Shown here in pieces: positions 1 through 10,258 of a stretch of 64,000 bases of DNA. The notes under the pieces were generated by a model. That model made no database searches, was not told the DNA's origin, and saw nothing but the letters and a program-made list of their open reading frames with translations. The stretch spans positions 930,001-994,000 of the forward strand of contig JACKQL020000006.1 in assembly GCA_018296165.2 (NCBI GenBank), read 5' to 3'. Positions within the stretch are counted from its first letter, which is position 1. Every line of letters starts with the position of its first letter. This DNA is from Termitomyces sp. T153. Taxonomy: Eukaryota; Basidiomycota; Agaricomycetes; Agaricales; Lyophyllaceae. The position numbers were made by a program, and so were the translations under genes.

Positions 1-8
1 GATGATTT

Positions 9-191
9 TTAGTCTTCTTTGTTACTAATGTCATCACCAGCATCATCATTGTCTACAAGGTCAGTTTGTTTGACTTCATGTAGGTGTGAGGTGTTGATGT
101 TGAAAGCATTGCTAGGCACTGAGATGTGTTTTCTAGCAAAGTAAGGAACCAAGCAAAAGGCAGCTATTGGGTGATGCAACACTGAACCATC
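9..191 (-). pseudogene. Element D: C-terminal tail of Ty3/gypsy polyprotein
   Basis: On the minus strand this piece reads without stops as the end of a Ty3/gypsy integrase (it includes AAFCLVPYFARK and ends ISNKED), with a TAA stop at 11-9. It continues the frame that is interrupted at 6310: removing copy A and one copy of the CCATC duplication joins ELDG to SVLHH in frame. The 3' LTR of D must lie to the left of the window. That this is the integrase C-terminus is inferred from context and position after the catalytic core. It is CpG-poor like the rest of D. Confidence 0.75.
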
Positions 192-560
192 TGTAAGGGC
201 AACCTCTGGAGTGGCAGATCAGAGTCATGCAGCTAGCAGAGGGGAATCCAAAGTATATTAGTGGAATAGACAACAATACAATCAATAACTAATCACCTAG
301 CAGAGAGGAATCCAAAGAGAACAAGTCTAAGAATTCCTGCTGCTCAGTGCAGCACATCAGCAGATGGCAGAGGCATGGCAACTACTATACAGAAGATCAG
401 AGCTGCTTCTAACTCTAGGGCAATGATTACTGAGGTAATATAGAGAACTCTGCAGTTCTCTAGAGATCTTCAGAGTTCTAAAATGAGCCCCAGAGATGTC
501 AAACAAGCTGTGGAGGTGCTAAAACAAGTTGCAGAAGTTGGAAATGGAAGTCCCCTGACA
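192..560 (-). repeat. 3' LTR of copy A
   Basis: 369-bp LTR. In transcript sense it begins TGTCAGGGGACTTCC and ends GGTTGCCCTTACA. It contains AGACTTGTTCT (minus strand of 318-328), the predicted RNA start block shared by all LTRs of this family in the window. Confidence 0.93.
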
Positions 561-578
561 TCACCCCCCCTCTAGCAT
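561..578 (-). other. Polypurine tract of copy A
   Basis: Directly inside the 3' LTR the minus strand reads AGAGGGGGGGTGA, a run of purines in the normal place for the plus-strand primer of reverse transcription. The same tract sits at 34744 in copy B and 59866 in copy C. Confidence 0.8.
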
Positions 579-654
579 ATAGCATCTTGATGCATGGAGT
601 AAAAGAAGTCTCTGATTGCTCAGTCCACTGGCAAGATAGGGTAGATTTCTTGTA

Positions 655-845
655 TGGTGTGCAGAGCATCTGGATGCCTCTGGTGGAACTCCTTGATGAG
701 TCCAGGGGCATGCACATTCTCCTGCAGCTCCCAGAAGATATCCTCAATCCCATAGCCTTTCCACTTCACCTAGTACTGTAGTCATCTCCAGAATAAACAG
801 CTATTCAGAATTTCCTCCACTTTATATTCCTCACTGTCATTGACT
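655..845 (-). pseudogene. Chromodomain remnant of copy A integrase
   Basis: Minus-strand reading EEYKVEEILNS ... VKWKGYGIEDIFWE ... NVHAPGLIKEFHQRHP matches the chromodomain pattern (hydrophobic core, WKGY, W.P-like segment) at the end of chromovirus integrases. Known role in the class: targeting integration to modified chromatin. Two in-frame stops break it, and the second conserved segment reads FWELQE where copy B has SWEPWE. Confidence 0.75.
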
Positions 846-975
846 ACCATGGAGGGTGGCAGAGATGGCAGACAATGCCCCAGAATAGGATCCTTAGAGG
901 CCAGAATTAGTTTGACCACATTGAACACTAGATGAAGCTGGCATATCCCCACAAAGAGCCAGAGTCAATAGGCTA

Positions 976-2130
976 AGGGCCCTACTTGTCATTCTACTGT
1001 AAAGGGTCCCAACTGACAGTGTGACAGCTTTTTTGAGGGTTGGGTAGTTGTAATGTTAGAGGCATCCAGGTAGACTCAATCTTTAGGCTGATATTTGCAC
1101 TCTGGGGTTATCTCATGGTTGTAGTATTGCACCATGTCATCCTTTGTCTTTGCCAGTGCTGCTTGAGCCTCCTCTTGTGACCTCTTCATCTGGTCCACAA
1201 ATTTGTTTACTGCCTCATTCTCTAAGGGTCAGGCCTGGGGTTCAAAACCCCTGCATGGATGCCATTTTGTGTGGAGGGAGAATGGGGAGAATTGGGTGGA
1301 TGCATGAACATGGTTGTTGTATTGGAACTTGGCATCTGGGAGGAGTTTGTCCCAGTTGTCCTGGCACTTGTTGCAGAAGAGGCAGAGGTACTGCTCTAAC
1401 TCCTAGTTTATGTCTTCAGTCTGGCTATCAGACTGTGGGTGGTAGGTGGTGGAGGTGTGGAGCTTCACACCAAGCAGTTGGTAGAGCTCCTTGGTGAAGT
1501 CTGCCACAAATTGTGGTCCCTAATCAGAGATGTAGGTGTTAGAGAGGCCATAGAGCTTCCAGACATTCCTCTGGTACAGGTTTGTGGTGCCCATGGCAGA
1601 GCAGGTGGTGTGGGTTGGAATGAAGTGCACTCACTTGCTGTACAGATCCACCACCACCATGATCACATCATAAACATAGGCATTGGGGAGCTCTACAATG
1701 AAGTCCACAGAAGCCATGCTCCATTGTTCTATGGGCATGGGCAGCAGGTGTAGCTGTCCATAGGAGAGTCAGCATTGGAGCTTGGTCTGGAGACAGAGAT
1801 TGCATGTACTAGTGTAGGATCCAATATATTGGGACATCTGGGGCCACCAATAGTTCTGCAATACTAGCTCCAGTGTCTTCCACTGTCTGGGGTGCCCTGC
1901 AATGTGGAAGTTGTGGTGTTGCTCTACAATCCTCCAATGGAGCTCTAGAATGTTGGGAACATAGATACAGTCTTGGAAGGTCAGGATTCTGTCTTGGAGG
2001 GCCCATTTGTCTGTGCAGACTGCCTTGGCACTAGTGGTATGCTCTGACTTCAGCATCTGAGCTGCTTGCACCACAAGTTCCTTCTGCTGACCATCCCAAT
2101 TACTCTGCCATATGTCCTAGAGAATGTCCA
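976..2130 (-). pseudogene. Integrase remnant of copy A
   Basis: The zinc-binding N-terminus is clear at 2074-1769 (H and H in EQHHNFHIAGH, then CNLC). The DDE core follows in broken frames between about 1760 and 1440 and aligns with the better-preserved core in copy C. Several frameshifts and stops make it non-functional. The overlapping long plus-strand open frames are antisense artefacts of CpG-poor sequence. Confidence 0.75.
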
Positions 2131-2220
2131 CCTCTGCTTCCTCAACAGCTAGACTCTCCATGGCTTGGATTGCAAACAGTTCAGGGCAGAGGAGCACAAT
2201 GTTGCTGTTATCCTCCTCCC

Positions 2221-3642
2221 CTATGCCATAGTCTGCTCTCTGGGACAGGGTGTCTGGTTTTCCCATACTCTGGCCAGGCTTGTGGTCCAAAAAGAAGTCA
2301 AAGTTGGCAAGGTAGAGGGACCACCAGGCCTGTCAGTGATTGAGCTTCTTAGCTGTCTGAAAGTATTCAAGGTTCTTGTGATCTGTCCAGATCTTGAACT
2401 TGTGCCATATGCTTTCCAGGAAGTGCCACCACTCCTCAAACAACTGGATGATGGCCAGCATCTCCTTGTCATGGATCTCATAGTTCTTCTCCACCACATT
2501 TAGGCTCTTGGAGTGAAAGGCCACTGGATGCTACTTGCCATCCTCCAGAGATTGCTGTAAGAGCACAGCTCCAGTGGCAAAGTTGGAGCTATTAGCTTCT
2601 ACTTGGACTGGAGAGTTGTTATCCAGGAAGATGAGAATAGGTCCAGATGTCATGGTGTGCTTGAGAGTGTCAAAGGCTGTCTGCTCCAGAGGTCCCCAAC
2701 TCCATGTAATATCCTTTCCAGTGAGGTCAAATAGCAGATGGGCATGGAGCAAGAAGTTCTGAATGAATCTCTAGTAGAAGTTTGTAAAACCAAGGAATGC
2801 CTGCACCTCCTTCTTGTTCTTGTGCTCCAGCTGCCACACCTGCTACCTTCACTGGGTCCATCTCTGTGGCTCCCTGCAAGATGATTAGGCCAAGGTACTC
2901 AATCTGGGTCTGTTCAAACTTGCACTTCTTCAGTTTGAGATAGAGCTGGTGCTGGTGGAGGCATTTCAGGATGAGGTAGGTGATCTGACAGTATTCCTCT
3001 AGTGTTTTGGTATAGATAAGGATGTCATCAAGGTATACACACACCATGCCCTCTACTATGAGGTCCCAGAAGATGTTGTTCATCATAGTCTGGAAGGTAG
3101 TGGAGCTGTCGGTGAGTCTGAAGAATATAACAAGTGGCTGAAACAATCCCCAGTTGGTCTAGAAGGTGGTCTTTCACTTGTCACCTTCCTGGATGTGCAC
3201 ATTGTTGTAACCGTACTGGACATCCAGTTTAGTGAAGTATTGTGCACCCCAGAGGTTGTTGATAAGCTTGAAGATGAGGGAAAGGGGATAACAGTTCTTC
3301 ACTATCATGGCATTGAGAACCTGGTAGTCCTGGACCAGTCAGAGTGAGCCATCCATCTTCTTGATGAAGAAGACTAGGAAGCCATCAGAGACTTGGAAGG
3401 GCAGATATGACCCAAGTCCAGATTTTCTTGCAGAAATGCATCAAGCTCATCCTGCTCCCTGAGTGTGAGTGGGTAGACCCCACAGCTGGAGGGTGTGGAA
3501 TCCAGCAGCAGTTTAATGGCATGGTCCCACCTCTTGCACTCTGGAAGTGAGTCAAACAAGGCTTTGGAGAACATGTCCTCAAACACATGGAGGTAGGGGG
3601 GTACCACATTCTAGAACTCTCAGGGCATGGCATTAGCAGCAA
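2221..3642 (-). pseudogene. Reverse transcriptase and RNase H remnant of copy A
   Basis: The fragment at 3607-3374 covers the segment before the RT fingers (HVFEDMFSKALFDSLPE). The palm is at 3146-2727 with an intact YLDD catalytic motif (VCVYLDDILIYTK). RNase H is at 2752-2221 ([27 protein letters not shown] family reading appears as [11 protein letters not shown]). At least three frame changes and stops separate these parts. It is the only one of the three family copies whose YxDD remains intact (B has YLDN, C has YLND). Confidence 0.85.
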
Positions 3643-3940
3643 ATGCCTGGGCCAGCCACTGGGACATGGTCTGGCTAGCCCAGATCTCTACAACAGAGGA
3701 CAGCAAGTATATGGTGGTAGCATAGATCCAATCCCCCACTTTTATTGCTTTGACTGGGGCCTCTAGCTCATGTATGCCACCAAACTCCCCTTCATGCTCC
3801 TCCTCCAGGGCTCTGCCACTGCTCTGGTTGTCCTTATAGAGGGCCTCTCTACAAGGGAATGCCAGAGGTAGGGGATCCAGGAGGTTGAGATCAGCAAAGA
3901 GGAGGGGCTCAGCATAACATGTATAGATAGTGGCATGCTC

Positions 3941-4390
3941 TCAAACTTGGGCCCAGCACTCCTCCCTATCCTCTGTGGCATAGGCAGAGCACTTCCAGGG
4001 GCATCTGCTCATAGTCACCTCTTCTTTGGTCCAATTGACCTTGGGGTTGTGCTCACAGAGCCACATGAAACCAAGGATCATGTCCTGCTTACTCAAGCTG
4101 GTGACTGCAAAGACACCATGCTTTGCATGATTCCAATAGTGGAGGACTAGGTCAACCATGGAGTTGATGGTGCCTGCTTTATTAGGCATACTATTAATGT
4201 TGTAGACTGGAATGGGCTTGGGGAGGGGCTGCATGGTTAGACTGTGGCATTTGACAAACTTCAAGTCCAGGAACAGCCTTGTTGCTCCACTATCCAGAAG
4301 GGCTGTGACTCTGCCAGTTTGCTGGGTGTCCATCATCTCAATCTCCACATTGAGATGTAGGGAGTTAGTGGACGGGCTGGAAGCCATCAC
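3941..4390 (-). pseudogene. Aspartic protease remnant of copy A
   Basis: A 149-codon open stretch with the retropepsin motif ALLDSGATR and, further on, the ILGF flap-end motif (MILGFMWL). This is the retroviral-type protease that would mature Gag-Pol. The catalytic DSG is intact here but mutated in copy B (NSR) and C (DSR). It lies between gag and RT as expected. Confidence 0.8.
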
Positions 4391-4599
4391 ATACTATCAG
4401 GGCATTTGATGCTCCCAGGTGGAGCTGCACTGGCAGACCCTCAGAGATGTTGGGGGGCTTGTCAGAGGCTCTGGAGTTGGTATTTGTACATCTGAAGGGG
4501 GATGTTGAGGTTCTTCTGTCTCAGAATGAAGGGCATCAAAAAAGGCAGTTTCATTTTCTATTGACAGACACAAGAACCTGTTAGCACCCAGTAACAAAG

Positions 4600-5870
4600 G
4601 CATACACCTCATCCACTGCTCAACTCAAAATCCTCCTCCAGCTCTAGAGGTGACATACATGCACTGATCTCCTCTGGGGTCAACTCTAATGTGATGGAGC
4701 TCTAGCAGCATCCTTTGTGGCTAGCAGCTGCAGGAGGAGTTCTTTCTGCTCTGCTGTGGAAAGGTAATATGCCTCCAGGCCTAGGGAGCAGTGCCATGCA
4801 TAGTGCCCAGGCTTCTAGCATCTCTGGCACAGCAGTGGGGCAGTGCAGAGCTATCTGGCAGTGTCCACATCCATAGGGATCTCTAGTGGCAGGGGATGGG
4901 CTGCAGGGATGACAGGAGTAAGGGCTGGCATTGAGCAAGCAGATAAGGGGTGGTGGAAATTGCTGATTGGAGCTGGGTACAGCATAGAAGGTGGACAGTG
5001 GAGCTCCCTCCAGATCTCTATGAGTTGCCATTGGTCCCAGGCCACCTTGTACCACAACACAATCTTTTCATTGTCAGAGCAATCCTTTGTCAGATTGTCA
5101 ATGCATTCCACCAGTGTGGAGTGCAAGCCATCCTGGAAGGTGAGGCATAATTAAAGGCCATCAGGGTAAGTGGCCTGCTCAACCAGAGCTCATAATAAGT
5201 CAATGTACTCATCTAGCATACACTTTCCTTGCCCATATTGCTCCCTATCACAAAGTGTTAAGGCCACAGTCTTGGCAGGATCTAATGGGAAAAACTCTGC
5301 ATGGAAGTCCTTCTCAAAGGCAGCTCAGTCTGGAAAACTTCCAACACCTCTGAAGTGATGGAAGACTTGCAGTGCATAGGTAGAAGCATGTCCAGTCTTC
5401 ATGTATGATAGCACCTAGACTATTTTTAATGCATTAGAGTCAAAGGCATCCCTACTGAGGTGGATATAGGTGAAGCAGGACTGCTGGAATTGCTTTGCAC
5501 TAGTGCAGGCACTATCATATGTGTCTGGTGGCACAGAATGCAGAATCCATGGCCATTAGGTTGCCAGAGCTGCAGAGATGGGTGCAGATATGGTCAGGGC
5601 TAGTTCCACAGTTGGAGGAGGTGCAGAGGTAGGGGTTAGGCATTTGAGCAGTGCCTGGAGCAATTGGGAGATGAGATGTATGGTTTGATGAAGGGTAGAG
5701 AGTTTAGTTGTATGGTGGGTGAGAGATGATTGCATTAATTGCACCTGGGTTTCTAAGTGTAGCAGGTGAGTCCAGGCTTTGTCCTGTGGGGCCAGGGCCT
5801 CTGAAAGTGTGTCTGGGTTGGCAAGCTGAGGCATAGAACTCTGTGGTGTTTGATCCTGGTGGGGAAGCAA
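4600..5870 (-). pseudogene. gag remnant of copy A
   Basis: The N-terminal part (5870-5556) has a glutamine-rich helical segment (LLHLETQVQLMQSSLTHHTTKL) suggestive of a coiled coil. The capsid and CCHC zinc-knuckle region follow in several broken frames; the knuckle is recognised by alignment with copy B, where it is open. Gag would form the virus-like particle. Many in-frame stops. Confidence 0.65.
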
Positions 5871-5927
5871 TGGATAGTGGCTTGGAGATTCCTTGCAGCT
5901 ATGAGGGGCTTTCTAGACCAGTTTAGG

Positions 5928-5938
5928 AGACTTGTTCT
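5928..5938 (-). other. Predicted self-primer binding site of copy A
   Basis: Two bases inside the 5' LTR the minus strand reads AGAACAAGTCT. This is exactly complementary, over 11 nt, to AGACTTGTTCT inside the LTR transcript (minus strand 6077-6067). The layout matches self-priming as known for Tf1/sushi-type chromoviruses, where the first 11 nt of the RNA anneal to the PBS. Copy B has the same arrangement (40107-40117). Confidence 0.7.
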
Positions 5939-5940
5939 GC

Positions 5941-6309
5941 TGTAAGGGCAACCTCTGGAGTGGTGGATCAGAGTCATGCAGCTAGCAGAGGGGAATCCAA
6001 AGTATATTAGCACAGTATATGACAATACAATCAGTAACTAATCACCTAGCAGAGAGGAATCTGAAGAGAACAAGTCTAAGGATCCCCACTGCTCAGCATG
6101 GCACATCAGCAGATTGCAGAGGTGTGGGAACTACTGTACAGAAGACCAGAGCTGCTCTTAACCCTAGGGCAATGATTGCTGAGGTAATACAGAGAACTCT
6201 GCAGTTCTCCAGAGATCTCCAGAGCTCTAGAATGAGCCCCAGAGATGTCAAACAAGCTGTGGAGGTGCTGGAACAAGTTGTGGAGGTTGGAAATAGAAGT
6301 CCTCTGACA
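5941..6309 (-). repeat. 5' LTR of copy A
   Basis: 369-bp LTR with TG...CA ends, paired with 192-560. The predicted RNA start at 6077 (minus strand) would divide it into U3 of about 232 nt and R-U5 of about 137 nt. Confidence 0.93.
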
Positions 6310-7310
6310 CCATCTAGTTCACAAACAATGTAAGTGCCACCATGGTTACAAGATATTACCACCAAGGAGCCCAAGTATCAAGGCCTCATCTTTTTGTTAT
6401 GGGTCATCTCAATTCTAGTGTTCCTCATTAACATGAGGTTGCCAGTTTGAAAGTTGTAGTTGCAAATCATAGTGGTGTGTTCTGCTTCAAAGCAAATGGC
6501 AGTTAGGTGACAGGTGCTAAGAACATTGTCGTGGAGTTGCTTGAGGTCCTTGTGGCAACATTGAAGATCAATTGCTTGGTGGGCTATGAGGTCCATAGAT
6601 AATAGGAAGGAGTTTGGTGGCAGTTGCAAATATGTCACTTCAACTATGTTAGCTGGCAGAAGGGAGTGGGTACTAGTTGTCATGTAGTAAGGGGAGCAAC
6701 CCATTTGCTTGCAAACTGTAACATATTCTGACCAAACTACAGAGGGAGTAGCTGTGCTCCACCTAGACTGATCACTGTCAACAGCTTTTTAGAGAGCTTG
6801 GCAAACATTGAAATGGGGTTGCTTGACAATACCATTAGTGCACTTGTTGTAACCTGAAACCTGAATGTGGTGCAAGTTGTATTTCTTTACTAGGTAAGCA
6901 ACAGCCTTCAAGATGGGTGCTCCATTGTTAGTAATAATTTTGCTAAGAGCCTCCCAGCAACAGATAACATGCATGTATAGCCACTTGGCAATAGCTTCAC
7001 TGTTTTCTCTAGCAAGCATGTGGAATTTGGTGTAGTGTGTTAGCAAACAATGCCCCTGGATAATATACTTGAACCTATTGGAAGGTGGCATAAACATGGT
7101 ATCAATGTATATCTTGCTGAACAAAGGCACAGGCATAGCAACAGTTGGTGGAATAAGCACTTTGGTTGTTTGATATATCTGCCAGATGTGGCAAGTGAGA
7201 ACATACCAAATGAGGTCCATGCTAATTTGGAGCCACCAAGAGCATTCTAGCAATGCTGAGTGGGTAGCAAAAAGACCTCTATGTCCCAAATTCTCATGCA
7301 TGGCTTTCAA
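6310..7310 (-). pseudogene. Element D: integrase remnant
   Basis: Two open stretches. 7310-6789 holds the integrase N-terminal zinc region (HENLGHRGLFATH ... TCHIWQ, the second Cys lost to Trp) and the core (FSKIYIDTMFMP for the first Asp, IITNNGAPILK where the expected Asp is Asn, NGIVKQPHF where Glu is Lys). 6704-6378 holds the following alpha-helical part ending in ARNTRIEM-like text (LMRNTRIEMTHNKKM). Two of three catalytic acids have changed by G-to-A type transitions, so it cannot be active. The reading frame runs on into 9-191 across copy A. Confidence 0.8.
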
Positions 7311-7624
7311 AACATGTAAGTGGCAGTTGGTAGGGACAAAAAGCTTGTGGGCACTATCTCTGTTTCATTGCCAAAGTTTTCTGCCAGCAATAAAGAACAT
7401 TGATGCATAGCAAATGAAGGTGGCATAGGCTGCATTGCTAAGGCCTTCAGTTCTGATGAGGTTGTTGAACCATTTTTGAACCATGAGCATATGTGTGTTG
7501 CTAGCAATGGCCTTGGTGCTCTGGAGTACATTGCTATATGTTGTGGTGCCATCATGACATAGAGGCAGGATGTCATTGTTGGTTGCTAGTTATGGGGCTG
7601 GGTTGTCATTGCTAACAAATGTTG

Positions 7625-8513
7625 CTAATGGCTGTAGAGGCTGGAACTCAAGGAGAGGAGGTAATAAGGGAAAAGCAGAGGATACTTGGCAAAGTAGGGG
7701 CAAAGGAAGTTGAACTTGGTGATTAAAGCCATATAAGCAGTTGATCCAGTCCTCATACACAGAATGGTTACTATCATCTGGAGTAGGGTTACTGGGCTGC
7801 AGTAAGCATCACAAAAACCATCAGGGCCATAGAAGGTACCTTTAACATGGACAAGCTCAAAGTGGAACATAAGAATTGCCATGATCCAGCAATTTATGCT
7901 GGCAGAAAGCTGGATGTCAGGGTTCTGTAGCATACTCTTGATATAGTGAGCATCAACTTCAATCATGAGATTTCTAATGCCAATGAGATATATTTATAGG
8001 GCTTTAAGCACACAGTAAAGACTATAGAGTTCCAACTTGGGCTGACTGAATCTAGACTCTCTGTTGTTAAGAGTGATGGAGCCAAAGCAGTTGTAGCAAT
8101 AAACTTTGCAGTTGTTACTATTGCACTGACAAAGGTAGTAGCCAATGGCAATATATGACATATCCACCATGAGGATGATAGGGTTAGGTAATTCATAATC
8201 AATGGGAACAAGGGGCTTAGCATCTTATAAGGCTTTAACAAGGTCCCACTGAGCATTGATCTGGTCTGGACTCAATTTGAAAGGAACACAAATGCAAGTC
8301 AGTTTTGTTAAGTTGTTAGCATGGTAAGTGAAATTCTTGACAAAAATCCTGAGAACTTCAACTGTGCCCAGAAAGGCTCAAACTTCAGATAGTGACTTGC
8401 AAGAACCCCAGTGCTCAAGTAGGGCCAAGCAACTTTCATCTGGAATGCAACCAGTAGGCATGCAAACATGTCCAAGGATCTTGAAGGTCAGAGCACATAA
8501 GATGAGTTTGTGA
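7625..8513 (-). pseudogene. Element D: RNase H and connection region remnant
   Basis: Minus-strand text downstream of the RT includes a typical Ty3/gypsy connection region followed by an RNase H domain ending IEVDAHYIKSMLQNPDIQ and FHFELVHVKGTFYGPDG. Several stops. The order RT - RNase H - IN on the minus strand marks D as Ty3/gypsy, but its protein text is clearly different from the A family and from F. Confidence 0.75.
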
Positions 8514-8993
8514 TCATGTGCCACCACAATACTTCATTTGCTGGAGAATTTGGTTAAGAAGGTCAAAAGACTCCCATAGCAATAAACAAATATTTGATTT
8601 AGTGGGATGCTTAGTGGGGACACTGTTAACAATTTTCCAGTCTTTGGGACCTTTGGCACCAATGTCATTGATGAAGCTGAGCATGTTGTGAGGGATCTCT
8701 GGCTGCAGTGTGAAGGTAATGTCATCATGGAAGATTGGCACAGAGTTTGTCCAACCCACTGGCAAGGTCACTAAACAAAGTGCACCAAAAGGAGTCTGAA
8801 ATGTTGTTAAGTCTCTTGAGGTGGGGTTGATCAGTTGCTCATCATATCTGATGTAAAGTTCAAGTGTAGTGCTACAAATATGTCTAGCAAAAGATTCAGC
8901 AACATGATCTGGAAAAGGGGGAACTCCAGAGTGGCAAATAGTGACATGGTTTAGCAGCTCTAGACTGTGTACAATCCTGCTGAGCTTCACCAA
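8514..8993 (-). pseudogene. Element D: reverse transcriptase remnant
   Basis: 159-codon open stretch with RT fingers and palm motifs: RIVHSLELLN, FQTPFGALCLVTLPVGWTNS, and the catalytic block reading FINDIG where the family pattern is [YF]xDD, so the first Asp has become Asn. The start is lost: at about 8980 the sequence switches to an integrase scrap of the A family. Confidence 0.8.
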
Positions 8994-9451
8994 GTAGTTG
9001 GTAGAGCTCTTAGGTGAAGTCCACTACAAATTGTGGCCCACAGGTGAATATGTAGGCATTGGAGAGGCTGTGGAGCTTCCAGACATTTCTCTGGTATAGG
9101 TTTGCAGCACCCATAGCAGAGTAAGTGGTGTGAGTGGAAATGAAGTGTGCTTGCTTGCCATACAGGTCCACCACTACCATGATGGCATTGTGACTGTGGG
9201 CATCAGGAAGCTCTACAATGAAGTCCACCAAAGTGACACTCCAGTGCTTTGAGGGGACAGGGAGGGGATGTAGCTGTCTAGTAGGGAGATGGTTTTGGAG
9301 CTTGGTCCAGAGACAGAGATTGCATGTACTGGTGTAGGACCCAATGTACCAGGACATCTGTGGCCACCCATGGTTCTGGGATACTAGCTCCAACATGTTC
9401 CATCAACCAGGGTGTCCAGTGATCTGAGAGTCATGGTGTTGCTCTACAATC
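8985..9451 (-). pseudogene. Element E: integrase scrap of the A family
   Basis: Minus-strand text (WPQMSWYIGSYTSTCNLC, VDFIVELPDAHSHNAIMVVVDLY, GAANLYQRNVWKLHSLSNAY) matches the integrase of copies A, B and C. No LTR or target duplication is visible. It ends abruptly at about 9451 on one side and runs into the RT of element D on the other, at a short stretch common to both (GGTGAAGCTC-like). Confidence 0.75.
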
Positions 9452-10216
9452 CCACATAGAGACATACATATGTAGTGTGTCTTACATTACAGGGGAGCAT
9501 GCTTTGGATTGTATCCTATGTCACTGGTAGAGTCCACTACACCATAGCAGAATCCATACAATATAACATGTTATATGGGTGCCATGGAGGCCATACATTG
9601 TGCTATATTACACATATCCAGCAGAGTCCTTTGACCAGGATCTGGAGCTGCTAATTACTACCAGGTCCATTGCAATTACATTTAACAGTGACCAGCCCTG
9701 CTCAACACCAAAATCCATTGGTGTCAGCAGACTGGCAGCAGGTCTGTCCACCAACTATTTCTCATGACCAGCTGCCACCACTTGTAATGAAATCTGCTCT
9801 CAAGAACATATCTGCCTAGTGCCATCAGAAAGCTGCTGAGAAGACAGGAGGTGGCTGAAGCCAGTACTACCATTGGCAACAAGCCACTTAAATGAAAAGT
9901 TATATGAAGATCTATTTTAACTGCAGAAATAACAATTAAGGAACAGCAGAAACACAGCATTATGCTAGTTGAACAAAATTGATGAAGAACACATCATATT
10001 TGTTATGGTTTTTTTAGATTCTTGGGAATGCATCAGAAGTCTTTATAGAGGATCAGAATTCTTTGGAAGGCATCAATCTTCTTTGGCAGCCATCAAAATC
10101 TTATCAAAGCATCAAATTCAGCCTTTTTTGGCAGCCATACTGCTTTTGGACAGTACACATAAATCAACAGATGCAGATGATCCTAATTTTTGAATTCTTG
10201 ACTTTCAAGTCCTCTT
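9452..10216. other. No recognised gene; CpG-poor spacer
   Basis: Short open frames only, none recognised. Around 10020-10130 there is a loose repetition of TTCTTTGG(A/C)AGGCATCA-like words. No LTR ends or target duplications found. Confidence 0.5.
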
Positions 10217-10258
10217 TTGCTCACTAGCTACTGCTCATCTGCTCATGCTGTCCACTAT

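Larger units (their letters stand above)
192..6309 (-). mobile_element. Full-length Ty3/gypsy chromovirus, copy A
   Basis: Complete but decayed LTR retrotransposon of 6118 bp on the minus strand, flanked by a 5-bp target duplication CCATC (187-191 and 6310-6314). Both LTRs are 369 bp with TG...CA ends. In transcript order it holds gag, protease, reverse transcriptase, RNase H, integrase and chromodomain (Ty3/gypsy order), all broken by stops and frameshifts, many explained by C-to-T or G-to-A changes. It is inserted in the integrase end of element D. Copies B (34375) and C (59530) are the same family. By hand about 43 of 369 LTR sites differ, mostly transitions and often CA/TG pairs, so it is the oldest of the dateable insertions here. 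Confidence 0.95.

Noticed and set aside
499..2762. Long plus-strand open frames opposite copy A (and the same in B and C, e.g. 36247-37537 and 62256-62807)
   Set aside because: They are antisense to recognised RT, RNase H and integrase text, carry no motif of their own, and stay open because CpG decay changed stop-codon frequency.
5881..5940. tRNA-primed PBS for the A family
   Set aside because: No TGG-starting site abuts the LTR. The first TGG on the element strand is about 20 nt in, whereas the exact 11-nt self-match is 2 nt from the LTR.
10020..10130. Repeated TTCTTTGG / GGCATCAA words, considered as a CRISPR-like or satellite array
   Set aside because: Units are irregular in length and spacing and there are only a few. 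A eukaryotic locus gives no reason to expect CRISPR.
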